A stretch of DNA of 64,000 nt from Lachnospiraceae bacterium AC2012. Lineage in GTDB: Bacteria; Bacillota; Clostridia; Lachnospirales; Lachnospiraceae. The stretch lies in contig JNIN01000002.1 of assembly GCA_000702525.1 (NCBI GenBank), positions 310,001 to 374,000 of the forward strand. Reading direction: 5' to 3'. The stretch's first letter is position 1. Each line of letters starts with the position of its first letter. Shown here piece after piece: positions 26,190 to 35,083 of this stretch. Made by a program: the position numbers and the translations under genes. The notes under the pieces were generated by a model. The model searched no databases, was not told where the DNA came from, and saw only the letters and a program-made list of their open reading frames with translations.

Positions 26190-26500
26190 CTCAGGTAAAA
26201 TAAAAAACGCCCTAAGCATACGTTTGTATACTTAGGACGAAATAAATTCCGCGTTACCACCTAAATTCAGGCCGTAGCCTGCTCTCATTGGCGAGCTAAC
26301 ACCCACCTGTCATATCACGGTGACACCCGTCAGAAGTTTCCCGAAAAAATCAGGTTTTCCCTTCTGCTGCTCCCAGACTGGTTCAACTCCCGCAAATCTA
26401 AGCCTCGCACCACCCGGCTCTTCTCTCATAGACCGCAAGAAATCTACTATTTCTGCTCGACGCATTTCTATAAAATTTAACCACCTTTTCGTAGAAAAGT
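26190..26500 (-). ncRNA. T-box leader of proS (tRNA-Pro responsive)
   Basis: The minus-strand leader contains the T-box element AGGTGGTAACGCG (26250-26262), followed by a terminator hairpin CCTAAGTATAC / GTATGCTTAGG with a T-rich tail (26197-26236). Upstream lies a long stem I region. A GAACCAGTC segment (26376-26384) offers CCA, a proline codon followed by a purine, as the probable specifier. Uncharged tRNA-Pro would pair with it and the T-box and prevent termination. The class is well known; the specifier choice is my reading. Confidence 0.9.
26197..26236 (-). terminator. T-box attenuator hairpin
   Basis: Minus strand CCTAAGTATAC-AAAC-GTATGCTTAGG then GCGTTTTTTATTTT, placed between the T-box sequence and the proS start; competes with the antiterminator that includes the T-box bulge. 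Confidence 0.85.
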
Positions 26501-26539
26501 CAAGGGACTTCCGTAAAATGAAAATAGTTCAAAAACAAG

Positions 26540-27307
26540 TTATCTCCACTCTCTCAGTACATCCAGCCCAAGCAATAATGCCTTCTCATGCGAATCTCGC
26601 CCAAACGCTCTTGCATCGTAGTCATGTACATTCGCGAGTGAGTCCGCCGTAAACAGAAACTGCCCGAACTTCGCTCCGCGCTTCCTGCAGCAAGCCGCCA
26701 ATGCCGCGCATTCCATCTCTACCACCGAGCAGCCCTCCTCCAGGCGATAGCGCACCATTTCCTTTGTCTCCCTGAAAAATCCGTCCGTCGTCCAGGTGGT
26801 GCATGCAACATATGGCAAATGATGTTTTTCAAACACCCGCTCAATCACGGCACGCGGGCCCTCATCGAGCTCGATAAATCTTGCAGGCGGCAAATAATGG
26901 TAGGACGTCCCCTCCGCCCGAAGTGCTTTTGTCGGTACTAGAAATGCGTTCTCTGGCAAGTCCGAAAGCACCCCGCATGACCCAACAGCGATTACCCTGT
27001 TGCACCCGCAAGTCACAAGTGAATCCAACAATGCTGTCGCTGAAGCCGCGCCAATTGGTGATTGCACAAGGCAGATATCCTCGCCCTCGTCATGGAGCAC
27101 ATAAATCTGGACATTATGAGAAACGGTAATGAATTCCTGCACCATCTCTGCACTATTCTCCCGCGCATATTCATGAACCACATCACCTAGAAATGTAAAC
27201 AGGCACTTTTCTGGCAATTTCAAGCCTTCCATATCGTGCCCCGGCGTAATCACCTCTAACGAACTATCGTCATATTCCAATATCGGTATCTCATTCTTCG
27301 TAATCAT
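26540..27307 (-). CDS. nucleoside phosphorylase (PNP/UDP family)
   Basis: A 255-residue cytosolic protein of the PNP/uridine phosphorylase fold. Motifs are VQSPIGAASATALLDSLVTCGCNRVIAVGSCGVL (phosphate and base-site glycine-rich region), WTTDGFFRETKEMV, and CSVVEMECAALAA with the ribose-binding Met-Glu. The reaction is phosphorolysis of a nucleoside to base plus ribose 1-phosphate; uridine-like substrates are plausible but not proved. AGGAG precedes ATG. Monocistronic, located upstream of the proS leader on the same strand. The region encodes GC-richer codons than the flanking AT-rich intergenic DNA. Confidence 0.85.
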   Translation of the reverse strand: MITKNEIPILEYDDSSLEVITPGHDMEGLKLPEKCLFTFLGDVVHEYARENSAEMVQEFITVSHNVQIYVLHDEGEDICLVQSPIGAASATALLDSLVTCGCNRVIAVGSCGVLSDLPENAFLVPTKALRAEGTSYHYLPPARFIELDEGPRAVIERVFEKHHLPYVACTTWTTDGFFRETKEMVRYRLEEGCSVVEMECAALAACCRKRGAKFGQFLFTADSLANVHDYDARAFGRDSHEKALLLGLDVLREWR

Positions 27308-27341
27308 TTTTTCTCCTACCCGGCAGAAATCCCTGCCTATT

Positions 27342-27597
27342 TTAACTTGTCTTTTCTGAAAAATATTGTTTGTAATTATAATTAACTGACAATTCTATGT
27401 CAAATGACTGTCCTGCCATCTGTCCAATCTTCACAATTTCCTCCCCCGTATCTTTATCCATTATTCCCAATTGCATTCCATCAAATAAAACATTATGATG
27501 CAATTACAGTTCTGTTCTGGAACTTCTGATTCATGCATGTTTCCATGCAAAATTCCATTATTACCTAAAAATTCAATAGCACTAAAACACATTTGAT
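27342..27597 (-). pseudogene. frameshifted gene remnant
   Basis: Reading the minus strand gives a frame with MCFSAIEFLGNNGILHGNMHESEVPEQN near 27590-27500, which is closed by a stop, and a second frame one base off continuing HHNVLFDGMQLGIMD...TGEEIVKIGQMAGQSFDIELSVNYN to a stop at 27342. Joined across a one-base shift near 27500, the two make a coherent protein-like tail, so a decayed gene is likely. Family not recognised. The upstream end would run into the start of the plus-strand gene at 27629. Confidence 0.4.
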
Positions 27598-27628
27598 GCA
27601 GTGTTCCTATGAAAAAGAAAGGCGATTT

Positions 27629-28624
27629 ATGAAACCAGACAAAGAAACAAAGCGAAAATCAAAGCGCAACAGCGACCAACTTTGGGATGAAATGTTAAAG
27701 GCTATCGTGGAGCGTATGCCCGAGCAGTTACTTCCGCTCATCGAAGATGTCTTCCAAGTACGCTACAACGAAGGAACCAAAGTAAAAATCCTTCCAACCA
27801 GCAAAATCGTCCCAAAACGCCTTCCAAACCGTAAACTAACCTCAATCCACTCAGACATCGCAATTCAAATCGAAACCGACTATTACCACCTGGAATCACA
27901 ACTGAAAAATGACAAATTCATGGTAATCCGGATGATTCAATACGATTTTCACCTAGCGCTATCAAATTCTGTCACGGAAATGGCACCGTACGAATTCTCT
28001 CTAGAATTCCCAAAATCAGCTGTCATCTACCTAGAACCAAACGCTGAAATACCGGATCAACATGTGTGTCACATCATCTTCCCAGATGGCTCGAAACATG
28101 ACTACATCGTGCCCACAATCAAGGTCTTCGATTATGACTTCACCGAAATCCAGAAGAAGCATCTCACCATCTTTATCCCGTTCCTTCTTCTCAAGCTTCG
28201 ACTACGTCTAAAATCTAAGAAAAACCCGCTTTCAAGCGCCGAATTGACAGATTTTGTCAATCAGATTATATTAATCTTAACCACAGAAAAGAACGAAAAA
28301 CGAATCAACCAAAGTCAATTTGAAGACTATATCGAACTACTAGATCAAGCCGCTTGCCGTGTCTTCTCAAATGACGAACTATATAGAAATCAGGTGATAA
28401 ATATGACAAAATCTACCATTATTCTTCCTAGCGAACGCTATGAACGTTATGAAAAAAAGATTGCCGAGAAAGATGCAAAACTTGCAGAAAAGGATACTTA
28501 CCTCGCCGAAAAAGACGCTATTATCGAAAAAATTACATCTGAGAAAGACGCTCACCTCCGCGAAAAGGATGCTCTCATCGCTGAGTTGCGCGCTCAGATC
28601 GCAGAAATGAAAAAGAACATGTAA
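27629..28624 (+). CDS. PD-(D/E)XK-like hypothetical protein with coiled-coil tail
   Basis: A 331-residue protein. Residues about 35-240 resemble Rpn/transposase-associated PD-(D/E)XK nuclease-like proteins common in Lachnospiraceae: SDIAIQIETDYYHLESQL supplies the Asp and a Glu-x-Gln pair. The last 60 residues are a charged coiled coil made of repeats of EKDA. The frame starts at 27593, but AAAGGCG lies before the ATG at 27629, which is the better start. Base composition is AT-rich and codons are unusual for a housekeeping gene, which suggests acquired DNA. Function, if nuclease, would be DNA cleavage linked to recombination; uncertain. Confidence 0.55.
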   Translation: MKPDKETKRKSKRNSDQLWDEMLKAIVERMPEQLLPLIEDVFQVRYNEGTKVKILPTSKIVPKRLPNRKLTSIHSDIAIQIETDYYHLESQLKNDKFMVIRMIQYDFHLALSNSVTEMAPYEFSLEFPKSAVIYLEPNAEIPDQHVCHIIFPDGSKHDYIVPTIKVFDYDFTEIQKKHLTIFIPFLLLKLRLRLKSKKNPLSSAELTDFVNQIILILTTEKNEKRINQSQFEDYIELLDQAACRVFSNDELYRNQVINMTKSTIILPSERYERYEKKIAEKDAKLAEKDTYLAEKDAIIEKITSEKDAHLREKDALIAELRAQIAEMKKNM

Positions 28625-28640
28625 ACCCCATTATCAAAAA

Positions 28641-28677
28641 AGATAAGGCGAATGCCCGCAGGGCATTCGCCTTATCT
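28641..28677. terminator. long terminator hairpin with duplicated arm
   Basis: AGATAAGGCGAATGCCC - GCA - GGGCATTCGCCTTATCT (17-nt perfect arms), preceded by AAAAAA. The 3' arm is repeated exactly at 28690-28706, so two alternative pairings exist. It separates the plus-strand gene from the end of the surface-polymer operon. Confidence 0.85.
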
Positions 28678-28720
28678 CCATTATTCCCCGGGCATTCGCC
28701 TTATCTCCATTATCCGCCCC

Positions 28721-30115
28721 CTACAGGGCGTTCGTCTTCTCTTCGTCAATTCCCTCCGTCGAATCCTTCAGGAACAAAATCTTAATCGTCGCAAACAGAA
28801 TATTAATATCCTGCGCGATTCCAGGGTTTGCGATATACATCAAATCCATCTGCAACTTATCATAAGGCTCCGTGTTGTACTTGCCGTACACCTGCGCATA
28901 GCCGGTCAAACCGCACTTCGCCTGCAGGCGGAGACGGAACTCCGGAAGCTCCTTCTCGTAGATCTCCGCGATCTCCGGGCGTTCCGGACGCGGGCCGACA
29001 ATCGACATCTCGCCCTTCAAAACATTCACGAACTGCGGAATCTCATCAATACGCGTCGCGCGAATAAATGCACCCACACGCGTGATACGACTATCCGCCG
29101 TACCGCTCGAAAGCCGCGCCACGCCGTCCTTCTCAGCATCCACCGACATACTGCGGAACTTGATCAACTCAAACCTCCGGCCGTACTGCGTGAGGCGCAC
29201 CTGCTTATAAAACACCGGGCCGCCATCCTCGAGCTTGATTGCAAGCATCGTCAGAAGCTGTAGCGGCAACGTTAAAACAAGCGCAAACACCGAAAAAACG
29301 ATGTCAGTCAGACGCTTCAGAAACAGAAATTCCGGCGCCGGATTATAAGCCGCAAGACGCAGAATCGGCAAATGGAACAGGTGCATCCGCTGCGCGCCAC
29401 TCATCAGCACATCCCCGACACGCGGCACCATGAAAGACACAATCCCGCGCTCGATACAATACTTGATGATGATATTACGATCGTGGCTGTGCACCCCCGA
29501 CAGGAACACAACCTCAGCATCGTCGAGCACGCTCAAATCACGCACGCAAGTCTCCGCCGAATAATCCGCCAGCACATTGAACTTCTTGCTCATCCCGTAA
29601 GACGACACGAGGTTCTCCATGCCCTTACGCATATCCCAGACGACAATCGTCCGCTTCGGCGGAAAACTCTTGAAATACCAAAGATGCGCCGCATAGCTCC
29701 AAAGCACCGCAATCACCAGCTCATCCAGCCCTAAAAACAGGAAATGATACACCGGCGGAAACCTACGAAGCAGCAAACATGTAAACACATACATGATCAC
29801 ATCCGTCGCAGCCACCGCAAGCATCTGGCTGTACACAAGCTCGGAAATGCGCATGTACGACACCAAGAAGGCCTCATAAATACGCCCAAACTGGCAGTAC
29901 AGCACCAGGAAAATCCCGATAATCGCCATATTACCCCACAAACTGTAAGGTACCTCCATAGAAGCTTCCAGGAAATGAAACCACACGAAGGCAAAGCAAA
30001 CCGACATCGCGAGTGCATTTGCGAATTTCGCGAGTCGCAGATTCAATTGATGAATACTCTCTCTCAACCCGTCACCCTCATACAACAAAACATAACATAC
30101 TGACCAGGGAACCAC
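28721..30115 (-). CDS. polyprenyl-phosphate sugar-1-phosphate transferase
   Basis: An about 464-residue membrane enzyme that starts glycopolymer assembly by moving a sugar-1-phosphate from a nucleotide sugar to undecaprenyl phosphate. N-terminal half: four to five membrane helices and a Rossmann-like domain. C-terminal half: bacterial sugar transferase core with KRLTDIVFSV, KFRSM, RIDEIPQFVNVLKGEMSIVGPRPERPE and GLTGYAQVYGKYN. The upstream frame begins at a GTG; a TTG at 30067 preceded by GAGGG is a reasonable alternative start. It is the last gene of the operon, an unusual place for an initiating enzyme. Nucleotide-sugar specificity unknown. Confidence 0.92.
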   Translation of the reverse strand: MVPWSVCYVLLYEGDGLRESIHQLNLRLAKFANALAMSVCFAFVWFHFLEASMEVPYSLWGNMAIIGIFLVLYCQFGRIYEAFLVSYMRISELVYSQMLAVAATDVIMYVFTCLLLRRFPPVYHFLFLGLDELVIAVLWSYAAHLWYFKSFPPKRTIVVWDMRKGMENLVSSYGMSKKFNVLADYSAETCVRDLSVLDDAEVVFLSGVHSHDRNIIIKYCIERGIVSFMVPRVGDVLMSGAQRMHLFHLPILRLAAYNPAPEFLFLKRLTDIVFSVFALVLTLPLQLLTMLAIKLEDGGPVFYKQVRLTQYGRRFELIKFRSMSVDAEKDGVARLSSGTADSRITRVGAFIRATRIDEIPQFVNVLKGEMSIVGPRPERPEIAEIYEKELPEFRLRLQAKCGLTGYAQVYGKYNTEPYDKLQMDLMYIANPGIAQDINILFATIKILFLKDSTEGIDEEKTNAL

Positions 30116-30178
30116 CCCTAATCAGCAACCAACAACTCCGTCAGGCATACGCAGCCTAACGCAACCAACAAAACCTAT

Positions 30179-30967
30179 TTACTCCATCCCCATGGTGTTA
30201 CCCATGTCAGGATTTTCATCCTCGAGACTTGGAGTTGAATTATCTGTCGAAGCACCCGTGCCCGTCACACTCTCATGACTTGCACCGGTATCTCCCGCAC
30301 CGTTACCGGAAGCAGAACTAGATCCAGAACTGCTACCAGCATCATTCGAAGAACTGCTAGAAGCGCCAACATCCCCAGCTCCATTCGAAGCACCGCCAGA
30401 ATTCGCACCGCTAGAAGAACCAGCGCCCGGACCAGAATTCGAAGAACCAGCACCAGACGCACTAGAAGAGCCAGATGAGCTAGACGCTCCCGCGTTGCCA
30501 GCACCAGAACGACCATTCCCCGTTCCATCCTCAGACTCACTCGTATCTTCCTCTTCGGAAGCCTCCGGATCGTCAACCACACGCTTTACCACATAGCCAA
30601 GTCTACCATAGTAGGAAACCTTGTCGAAATCACCATCTGTTCCGTAGGAATCCACCTCGGAACCAGATTCCAGATAGCCAATCACCGCACTCTTCAGGCT
30701 AGAAGACGCATAGACACTTGTATTCTCAAGAATCGTCACCTCGTGAACTTCCTCGCTGCCGTCCAACTCGCGCGAGATCACAACCGCCTCGTCACCCGAA
30801 AGCGGAGCGAAAGTCAGAGCTTCGTCCTCCAAAACAACCTGCGAATCCGTAGCGACCTCATCGCCATCTGAACCCAACAGAGCCACCGCCGTTCCAACAC
30901 CGACAGCAACCACACCTACTACGACCCCAAGTGCCGCTAATTTCTTCTTATTCAGTCCTTTAATCAT
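30179..30967 (-). CDS. membrane-anchored SH3-like protein with Ser/Gly/Ala-rich tail
   Basis: A 262-residue protein: short cytosolic lysine stretch, one membrane helix or uncleaved signal (AALGVVVGVVAVGVGTAVALL, about 9-29), an extracellular bacterial SH3-like domain (NTSVYASSSLKSAVIGYLESGSEV...KVSYYGRLGYVV, about 85-145), and a 110-residue low-complexity tail of G, A, S and N. The tail may span or associate with cell wall. The frame begins 15 codons earlier, but GGGAG lies before the ATG at 30967. Sits in the surface-polymer operon between HAD protein and sugar transferase; perhaps an anchor or sensor of the polymer. Function inferred only. Confidence 0.7.
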   Translation of the reverse strand: MIKGLNKKKLAALGVVVGVVAVGVGTAVALLGSDGDEVATDSQVVLEDEALTFAPLSGDEAVVISRELDGSEEVHEVTILENTSVYASSSLKSAVIGYLESGSEVDSYGTDGDFDKVSYYGRLGYVVKRVVDDPEASEEEDTSESEDGTGNGRSGAGNAGASSSSGSSSASGAGSSNSGPGAGSSSGANSGGASNGAGDVGASSSSSNDAGSSSGSSSASGNGAGDTGASHESVTGTGASTDNSTPSLEDENPDMGNTMGME

Positions 30968-31034
30968 AATTATCTCCCGTAAATCTCTGTAGTCCCGTAA
31001 AAACCTAACCAATAAATCCCAACAAAAATCAAAT

Positions 31035-33200
31035 CTATACCACGTTCGGCTCCAACTCGAACTTGCTCTCCACCGCCTTCAGATACTTCTCATTACGAGA
31101 AGAAGCAGCGATAATTGGCGCATACGCGTCACGACCGCTGATGCGATAGAGTTCCTTGTACTTTCCATCGCTCGGAGAACCGAAAGCCTCCATATAATCC
31201 GAAGCAAAAGCACGAATACCCGCCTGTACATCACGAATGCCATCAAGGTTATCATCATAAGAGCCAAAGTCATAGCCAACCGAACCATCCGGATTCAACT
31301 TGAACCCGCGGAATGACTTCGTAGGCGAACCAAGAAGAAGCTCCCAGAAGATATTGTAATCCTTCGCTGGATCATGCTTCTTCAATAAGTCACGATTGAA
31401 GCTCTGTGAATACAGATAAGCATTCATGATACCTCTCTGAAGAAATGTCTCCGTCTGATAAGGTTCTGCATTGTGCACCGTATTCGTACCGGCAATCATA
31501 CCGATCACATCACAAGGGATGCCCCACTTCTCACGACAAAGACGACGAATCGCAATCGCACCAGAACCAGCCCAACCGATATCAATCGCAAGAGCCTTGT
31601 CACAGCCCTTCAACATCTTCTTGTAATAAGCCTTTGCAGCAGCATCTCGATTGTGATAAACCGCACGAATACGCTCCGCCAAACCATCCAGACATACACG
31701 AAGCACGTGAACATTCTTGTCTGTAAGCTCATCCTCGAGATGCAGTACCACCTTGCGACCTTCCTCGCCAATCAAGTCCACACGACGGTTTGCAAGAGAG
31801 AATCCTTCCACATCAGAAGAAAGCGAATCCAATTCCATAGAAGCAAGAATATCCGAAATCTTGTATTCCTGGTTTACCTTGTGATACAGGAAACGACGAT
31901 AATAATCGTTACGATCCAAATCAAACGTCAGAACCGTCGCCGCCTTACGAGACCAATAAGCATATTCAATACGCTCAGCCTCTTCCGGATACATCATCTC
32001 GTACACCTGCTTCAGGATATCCCCATCACGCGACAGGAAAAGTAACTTATCGATATTATGTAATTTCGCATACTCATGAATATGCGCGCAGTAACCAACG
32101 ACAAAGAGACCACCATACACATATCCGTACTCAAATTCCATCGAATCATCTTTCGTATGGAATCCGGAATAGATACGATTATTCACAACTCCACGGTAAG
32201 AGCCACCGATAATCGGTGCCATATCATATGGGCGGAACAGCAGCGAATTGCTATTCACATTTGGATAATGCAGCGAATCAAAACCATGCTCCTTCGCCAT
32301 CTTCACATCACTGTGGAGGTTGTCACCCACATGAATATAATTCAAATCCTTGCCCAGGTCCTTTTTCACAACATCAAACAGACGACCATCACTCTTAGAC
32401 TTGTGATATTTATTGGAAATGTAAATGCGCTCGTAACCGGTATAACCATTCTTCGCAAGCATCTTCACGAGGAACTCCTCACTCAGATACATATCTGAAG
32501 TGATGATGATACGCTTGCCCATCTTCATCAGCTGATCAAAAACTTCCTTCATAAATGGGTTCGCATAGCACATATCCAGCTCGACTTCTTCCTCGATTGC
32601 CTTACCCTTCGCAGCATCCAGACAAGTGATCACCTGCATACGATTCCAGATATCATCCAGAGAAACTTCGTAATCTATCACGATATCCTTAGCAGCCTCT
32701 GTATGTGCGTATTTATCACGCTTCTTCTGCTTCTTGATCTCCTCACGGATATTGTCCGCGCGGATGGTACGAGCTTCGATCTCGGCACGCATACGCATCC
32801 CTCTGAAGTCCAAATATTCCAACTTATCTCCAACAATGTAGAACAGATCACCCGGCTCAGAAAACGGTCTGAAAATCAATGTGTCAAAGATATCAAAAGA
32901 AACAATGTCATACTTCGAAAGCTTCTCAACAAACTCTGAAACAGAAATATGAGCATTCTCTCTCTGGAACTTCTCCATCTCTGTCATCTTGTATTCCACA
33001 TTCTTCTCTTCATAGAACTTCGCTTTATCTGTTGTATCGAATTTACGCACATGCAAAACATAATATGCGAAATTTAACCAAAGCAGATAGAAATGTGACA
33101 GCACCTTCTTCGCTCCGGTTGTATTATCATGGAACTCATGATATTTACTTTTAATTCCTGGATGTTTGTTAACCAGGAAATTGTATACTTCCATTCTCAT
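31035..33200 (-). CDS. HAD-domain protein of surface-polymer biosynthesis
   Basis: A 721-residue protein. Residues about 98-330 are a HAD-like hydrolase domain: DIVSFDIFDTLIF (nucleophile Asp103; the +2 residue is Phe, not Asp), RIIITSDMYLSEE (motif 2), and YIHVGDNLHSDVKMAKEHGFDSLHY (motif 4). The C-terminal 350 residues form a separate domain with KLLFLSRDGDIL and ALAIDIGWAGSG, motifs that also occur in the operon protein at 47144. Such fused proteins are frequent in capsule and teichoic-acid loci, but the substrate is unknown. Base composition is GC-rich, unlike the next gene upstream. RBS GAGG is clear. Confidence 0.75.
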   Translation of the reverse strand: MRMEVYNFLVNKHPGIKSKYHEFHDNTTGAKKVLSHFYLLWLNFAYYVLHVRKFDTTDKAKFYEEKNVEYKMTEMEKFQRENAHISVSEFVEKLSKYDIVSFDIFDTLIFRPFSEPGDLFYIVGDKLEYLDFRGMRMRAEIEARTIRADNIREEIKKQKKRDKYAHTEAAKDIVIDYEVSLDDIWNRMQVITCLDAAKGKAIEEEVELDMCYANPFMKEVFDQLMKMGKRIIITSDMYLSEEFLVKMLAKNGYTGYERIYISNKYHKSKSDGRLFDVVKKDLGKDLNYIHVGDNLHSDVKMAKEHGFDSLHYPNVNSNSLLFRPYDMAPIIGGSYRGVVNNRIYSGFHTKDDSMEFEYGYVYGGLFVVGYCAHIHEYAKLHNIDKLLFLSRDGDILKQVYEMMYPEEAERIEYAYWSRKAATVLTFDLDRNDYYRRFLYHKVNQEYKISDILASMELDSLSSDVEGFSLANRRVDLIGEEGRKVVLHLEDELTDKNVHVLRVCLDGLAERIRAVYHNRDAAAKAYYKKMLKGCDKALAIDIGWAGSGAIAIRRLCREKWGIPCDVIGMIAGTNTVHNAEPYQTETFLQRGIMNAYLYSQSFNRDLLKKHDPAKDYNIFWELLLGSPTKSFRGFKLNPDGSVGYDFGSYDDNLDGIRDVQAGIRAFASDYMEAFGSPSDGKYKELYRISGRDAYAPIIAASSRNEKYLKAVESKFELEPNVV

Positions 33201-33240
33201 TGTAAAAACCTCATGTGGTAATAACTAATTATCCTTTATA

Positions 33241-35058
33241 TTAATTGTGTTTAGTCCAACAAACTTCTAATATTATTTCATCTCCAGAATTAACTTTTCG
33301 ATCATATCTCAAAACTTTATCATGCCAACATGATACTGGAGAATGAATTATTTCCTCTTCATTAACTCGAATACATGTATAATCAACCCATATTGGTATA
33401 CGTTTGTTACTATATTTCCAATCTATACCTTTAAAATTAATAACTAATTCTCCAGCAGAATCGACTATAATTTTAATTTTGAGGTATCCCTCTTTCGACT
33501 GAATTACATATCCTTTAGTTTTACTATTATTAATCCATTTTGGTGAAGAAACATCATATCTAAAATCATGTTGCTTCTCCAAATAAATATTGCCCGCTTT
33601 CTCAGAAATTAACTTTAGATCTATTCTTGCTTCTAAATCGCGAGATGCATCTTTAAAAAAGTTTAAAACACTGTCATCTACAACCTCAGAAGAATAAACA
33701 TCAAAATAATTTACCGTTAAATCTTTATTATTTGCTTCGCCATGTAAACCCGAAAAAATACAAAATTCTAGTTTAGAATCATTATTACAGCAAAAACAAA
33801 TAGTATTATCTTTGTCACTATCATAACAATGTTTAAAAACAAAATTTTTTCCATCATACAATCCTGCTGTAATCATGCCATTCTTACCAGATACTTTAGC
33901 GTTAAATTTAATTGTATATATTCTTTGTTTTTTAAAATCCTTATATACAAATCTATTGTATTTATTATCCGAACTTTCTATATGAACATTTTTCAAATTA
34001 TTATCTAAAGATGCATTTAATAAATCAAATACAGATGGTAATAATTCATAATTTTTATTATTTTTTTCTTCTATCTTTTTATAATTAGAAAACCATATAT
34101 TTCCAAAGACTCTGTATAAACCATCATAATCATCTACTTCTTTTGGATTAACTTTAGTTAAATACTCTATAGCCCATAATATATTTCTATCCTCGAATGC
34201 GGTGTGAGGATTCGCACTTTTAGCATCATAAATCCAAAAAATCATATTATCTTTCGCTGAAAGACCATATCGAGGAACATAACCAACTTTTTCAGAAAAA
34301 TACATTAGATGATCTTCTATATCACCTTCAGAAGATGCATTTGTAATAAAAATATACTTTACATTTGGAGTTTCCTTTACTACACTATATAATTCATTTC
34401 TTTTATATATATCTTTTTGTGTAATATCGATTCCTGTTTGATTTTTAAAGTGCCACAATCTAGATGTATACTTCTCTTTTTCAAAATTTAACTGTCCATT
34501 TATACTAATAGCAGTTCCTGCACCAAATATTGCTGCCGTATGAACTGAAACAGTTCCTCCAGATGACGACCCCATAAACACAACATTCTCATCACGAATC
34601 CTTAAATAATTCACTATTTTCCTAACTATATATGCTAAATAATCTCTATAGTTCTTTTCATCATCACCCCAAAACCAAGCACATCCAAGTTTTGGGTATT
34701 TATAATACATTGGATCACTTACGCATAAAACAGAATCTTCAAGGATGTTATAATAACTCCATCTTTGTAATAATGGTAAAGGTGCTAAACCATCTCCTCT
34801 AAATCTCGCAGCCGATGGGAAGACCCATAATTTGTCATTTTTCCCCTTTTTAAACAAACATTCAAATCTTACATCATCAACCACTATTCTAATTCGACCA
34901 TCTGGTAATTCAGTTATATTATTTATATCAATATCCCTAACAACATCTCCAGAAATAAGCTCTTTATCAACTTTCGAAAAGCTTTCCCTCTCAGATTCAA
35001 TATCATTTGAAATGTTCTTTGATAATAAAATATCAGCCCTTTTTCTATAAAAATCCAT
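33241..35058 (-). CDS. alpha/beta-hydrolase (esterase-like) of the polymer operon
   Basis: A 605-residue protein. The first about 340 residues look like an alpha/beta hydrolase: the nucleophile elbow is GSSSGG (Ser165), with a preceding strand VVFMG and a His in FEDRNILWAI-type helices that could complete a triad. The C-terminal about 250 residues are beta-rich (a jelly-roll-like binding module). It may remove or add ester groups such as acetyl or D-alanyl on the polymer. AGGAG lies before ATG. Very AT-rich, the first gene of the low-GC cassette. Family-level only. Confidence 0.6.
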   Translation of the reverse strand: MDFYRKRADILLSKNISNDIESERESFSKVDKELISGDVVRDIDINNITELPDGRIRIVVDDVRFECLFKKGKNDKLWVFPSAARFRGDGLAPLPLLQRWSYYNILEDSVLCVSDPMYYKYPKLGCAWFWGDDEKNYRDYLAYIVRKIVNYLRIRDENVVFMGSSSGGTVSVHTAAIFGAGTAISINGQLNFEKEKYTSRLWHFKNQTGIDITQKDIYKRNELYSVVKETPNVKYIFITNASSEGDIEDHLMYFSEKVGYVPRYGLSAKDNMIFWIYDAKSANPHTAFEDRNILWAIEYLTKVNPKEVDDYDGLYRVFGNIWFSNYKKIEEKNNKNYELLPSVFDLLNASLDNNLKNVHIESSDNKYNRFVYKDFKKQRIYTIKFNAKVSGKNGMITAGLYDGKNFVFKHCYDSDKDNTICFCCNNDSKLEFCIFSGLHGEANNKDLTVNYFDVYSSEVVDDSVLNFFKDASRDLEARIDLKLISEKAGNIYLEKQHDFRYDVSSPKWINNSKTKGYVIQSKEGYLKIKIIVDSAGELVINFKGIDWKYSNKRIPIWVDYTCIRVNEEEIIHSPVSCWHDKVLRYDRKVNSGDEIILEVCWTKHN

Positions 35059-35083
35059 ACTACTCCTTAATCTAACAACAATC

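Noticed and set aside
30270-30560. Repetitive region in the SH3 protein gene as a CRISPR or DNA repeat array
   Set aside because: It encodes a Ser/Gly/Ala-rich tail in one open frame, with irregular units and no spacers; a low-complexity coding region explains it.
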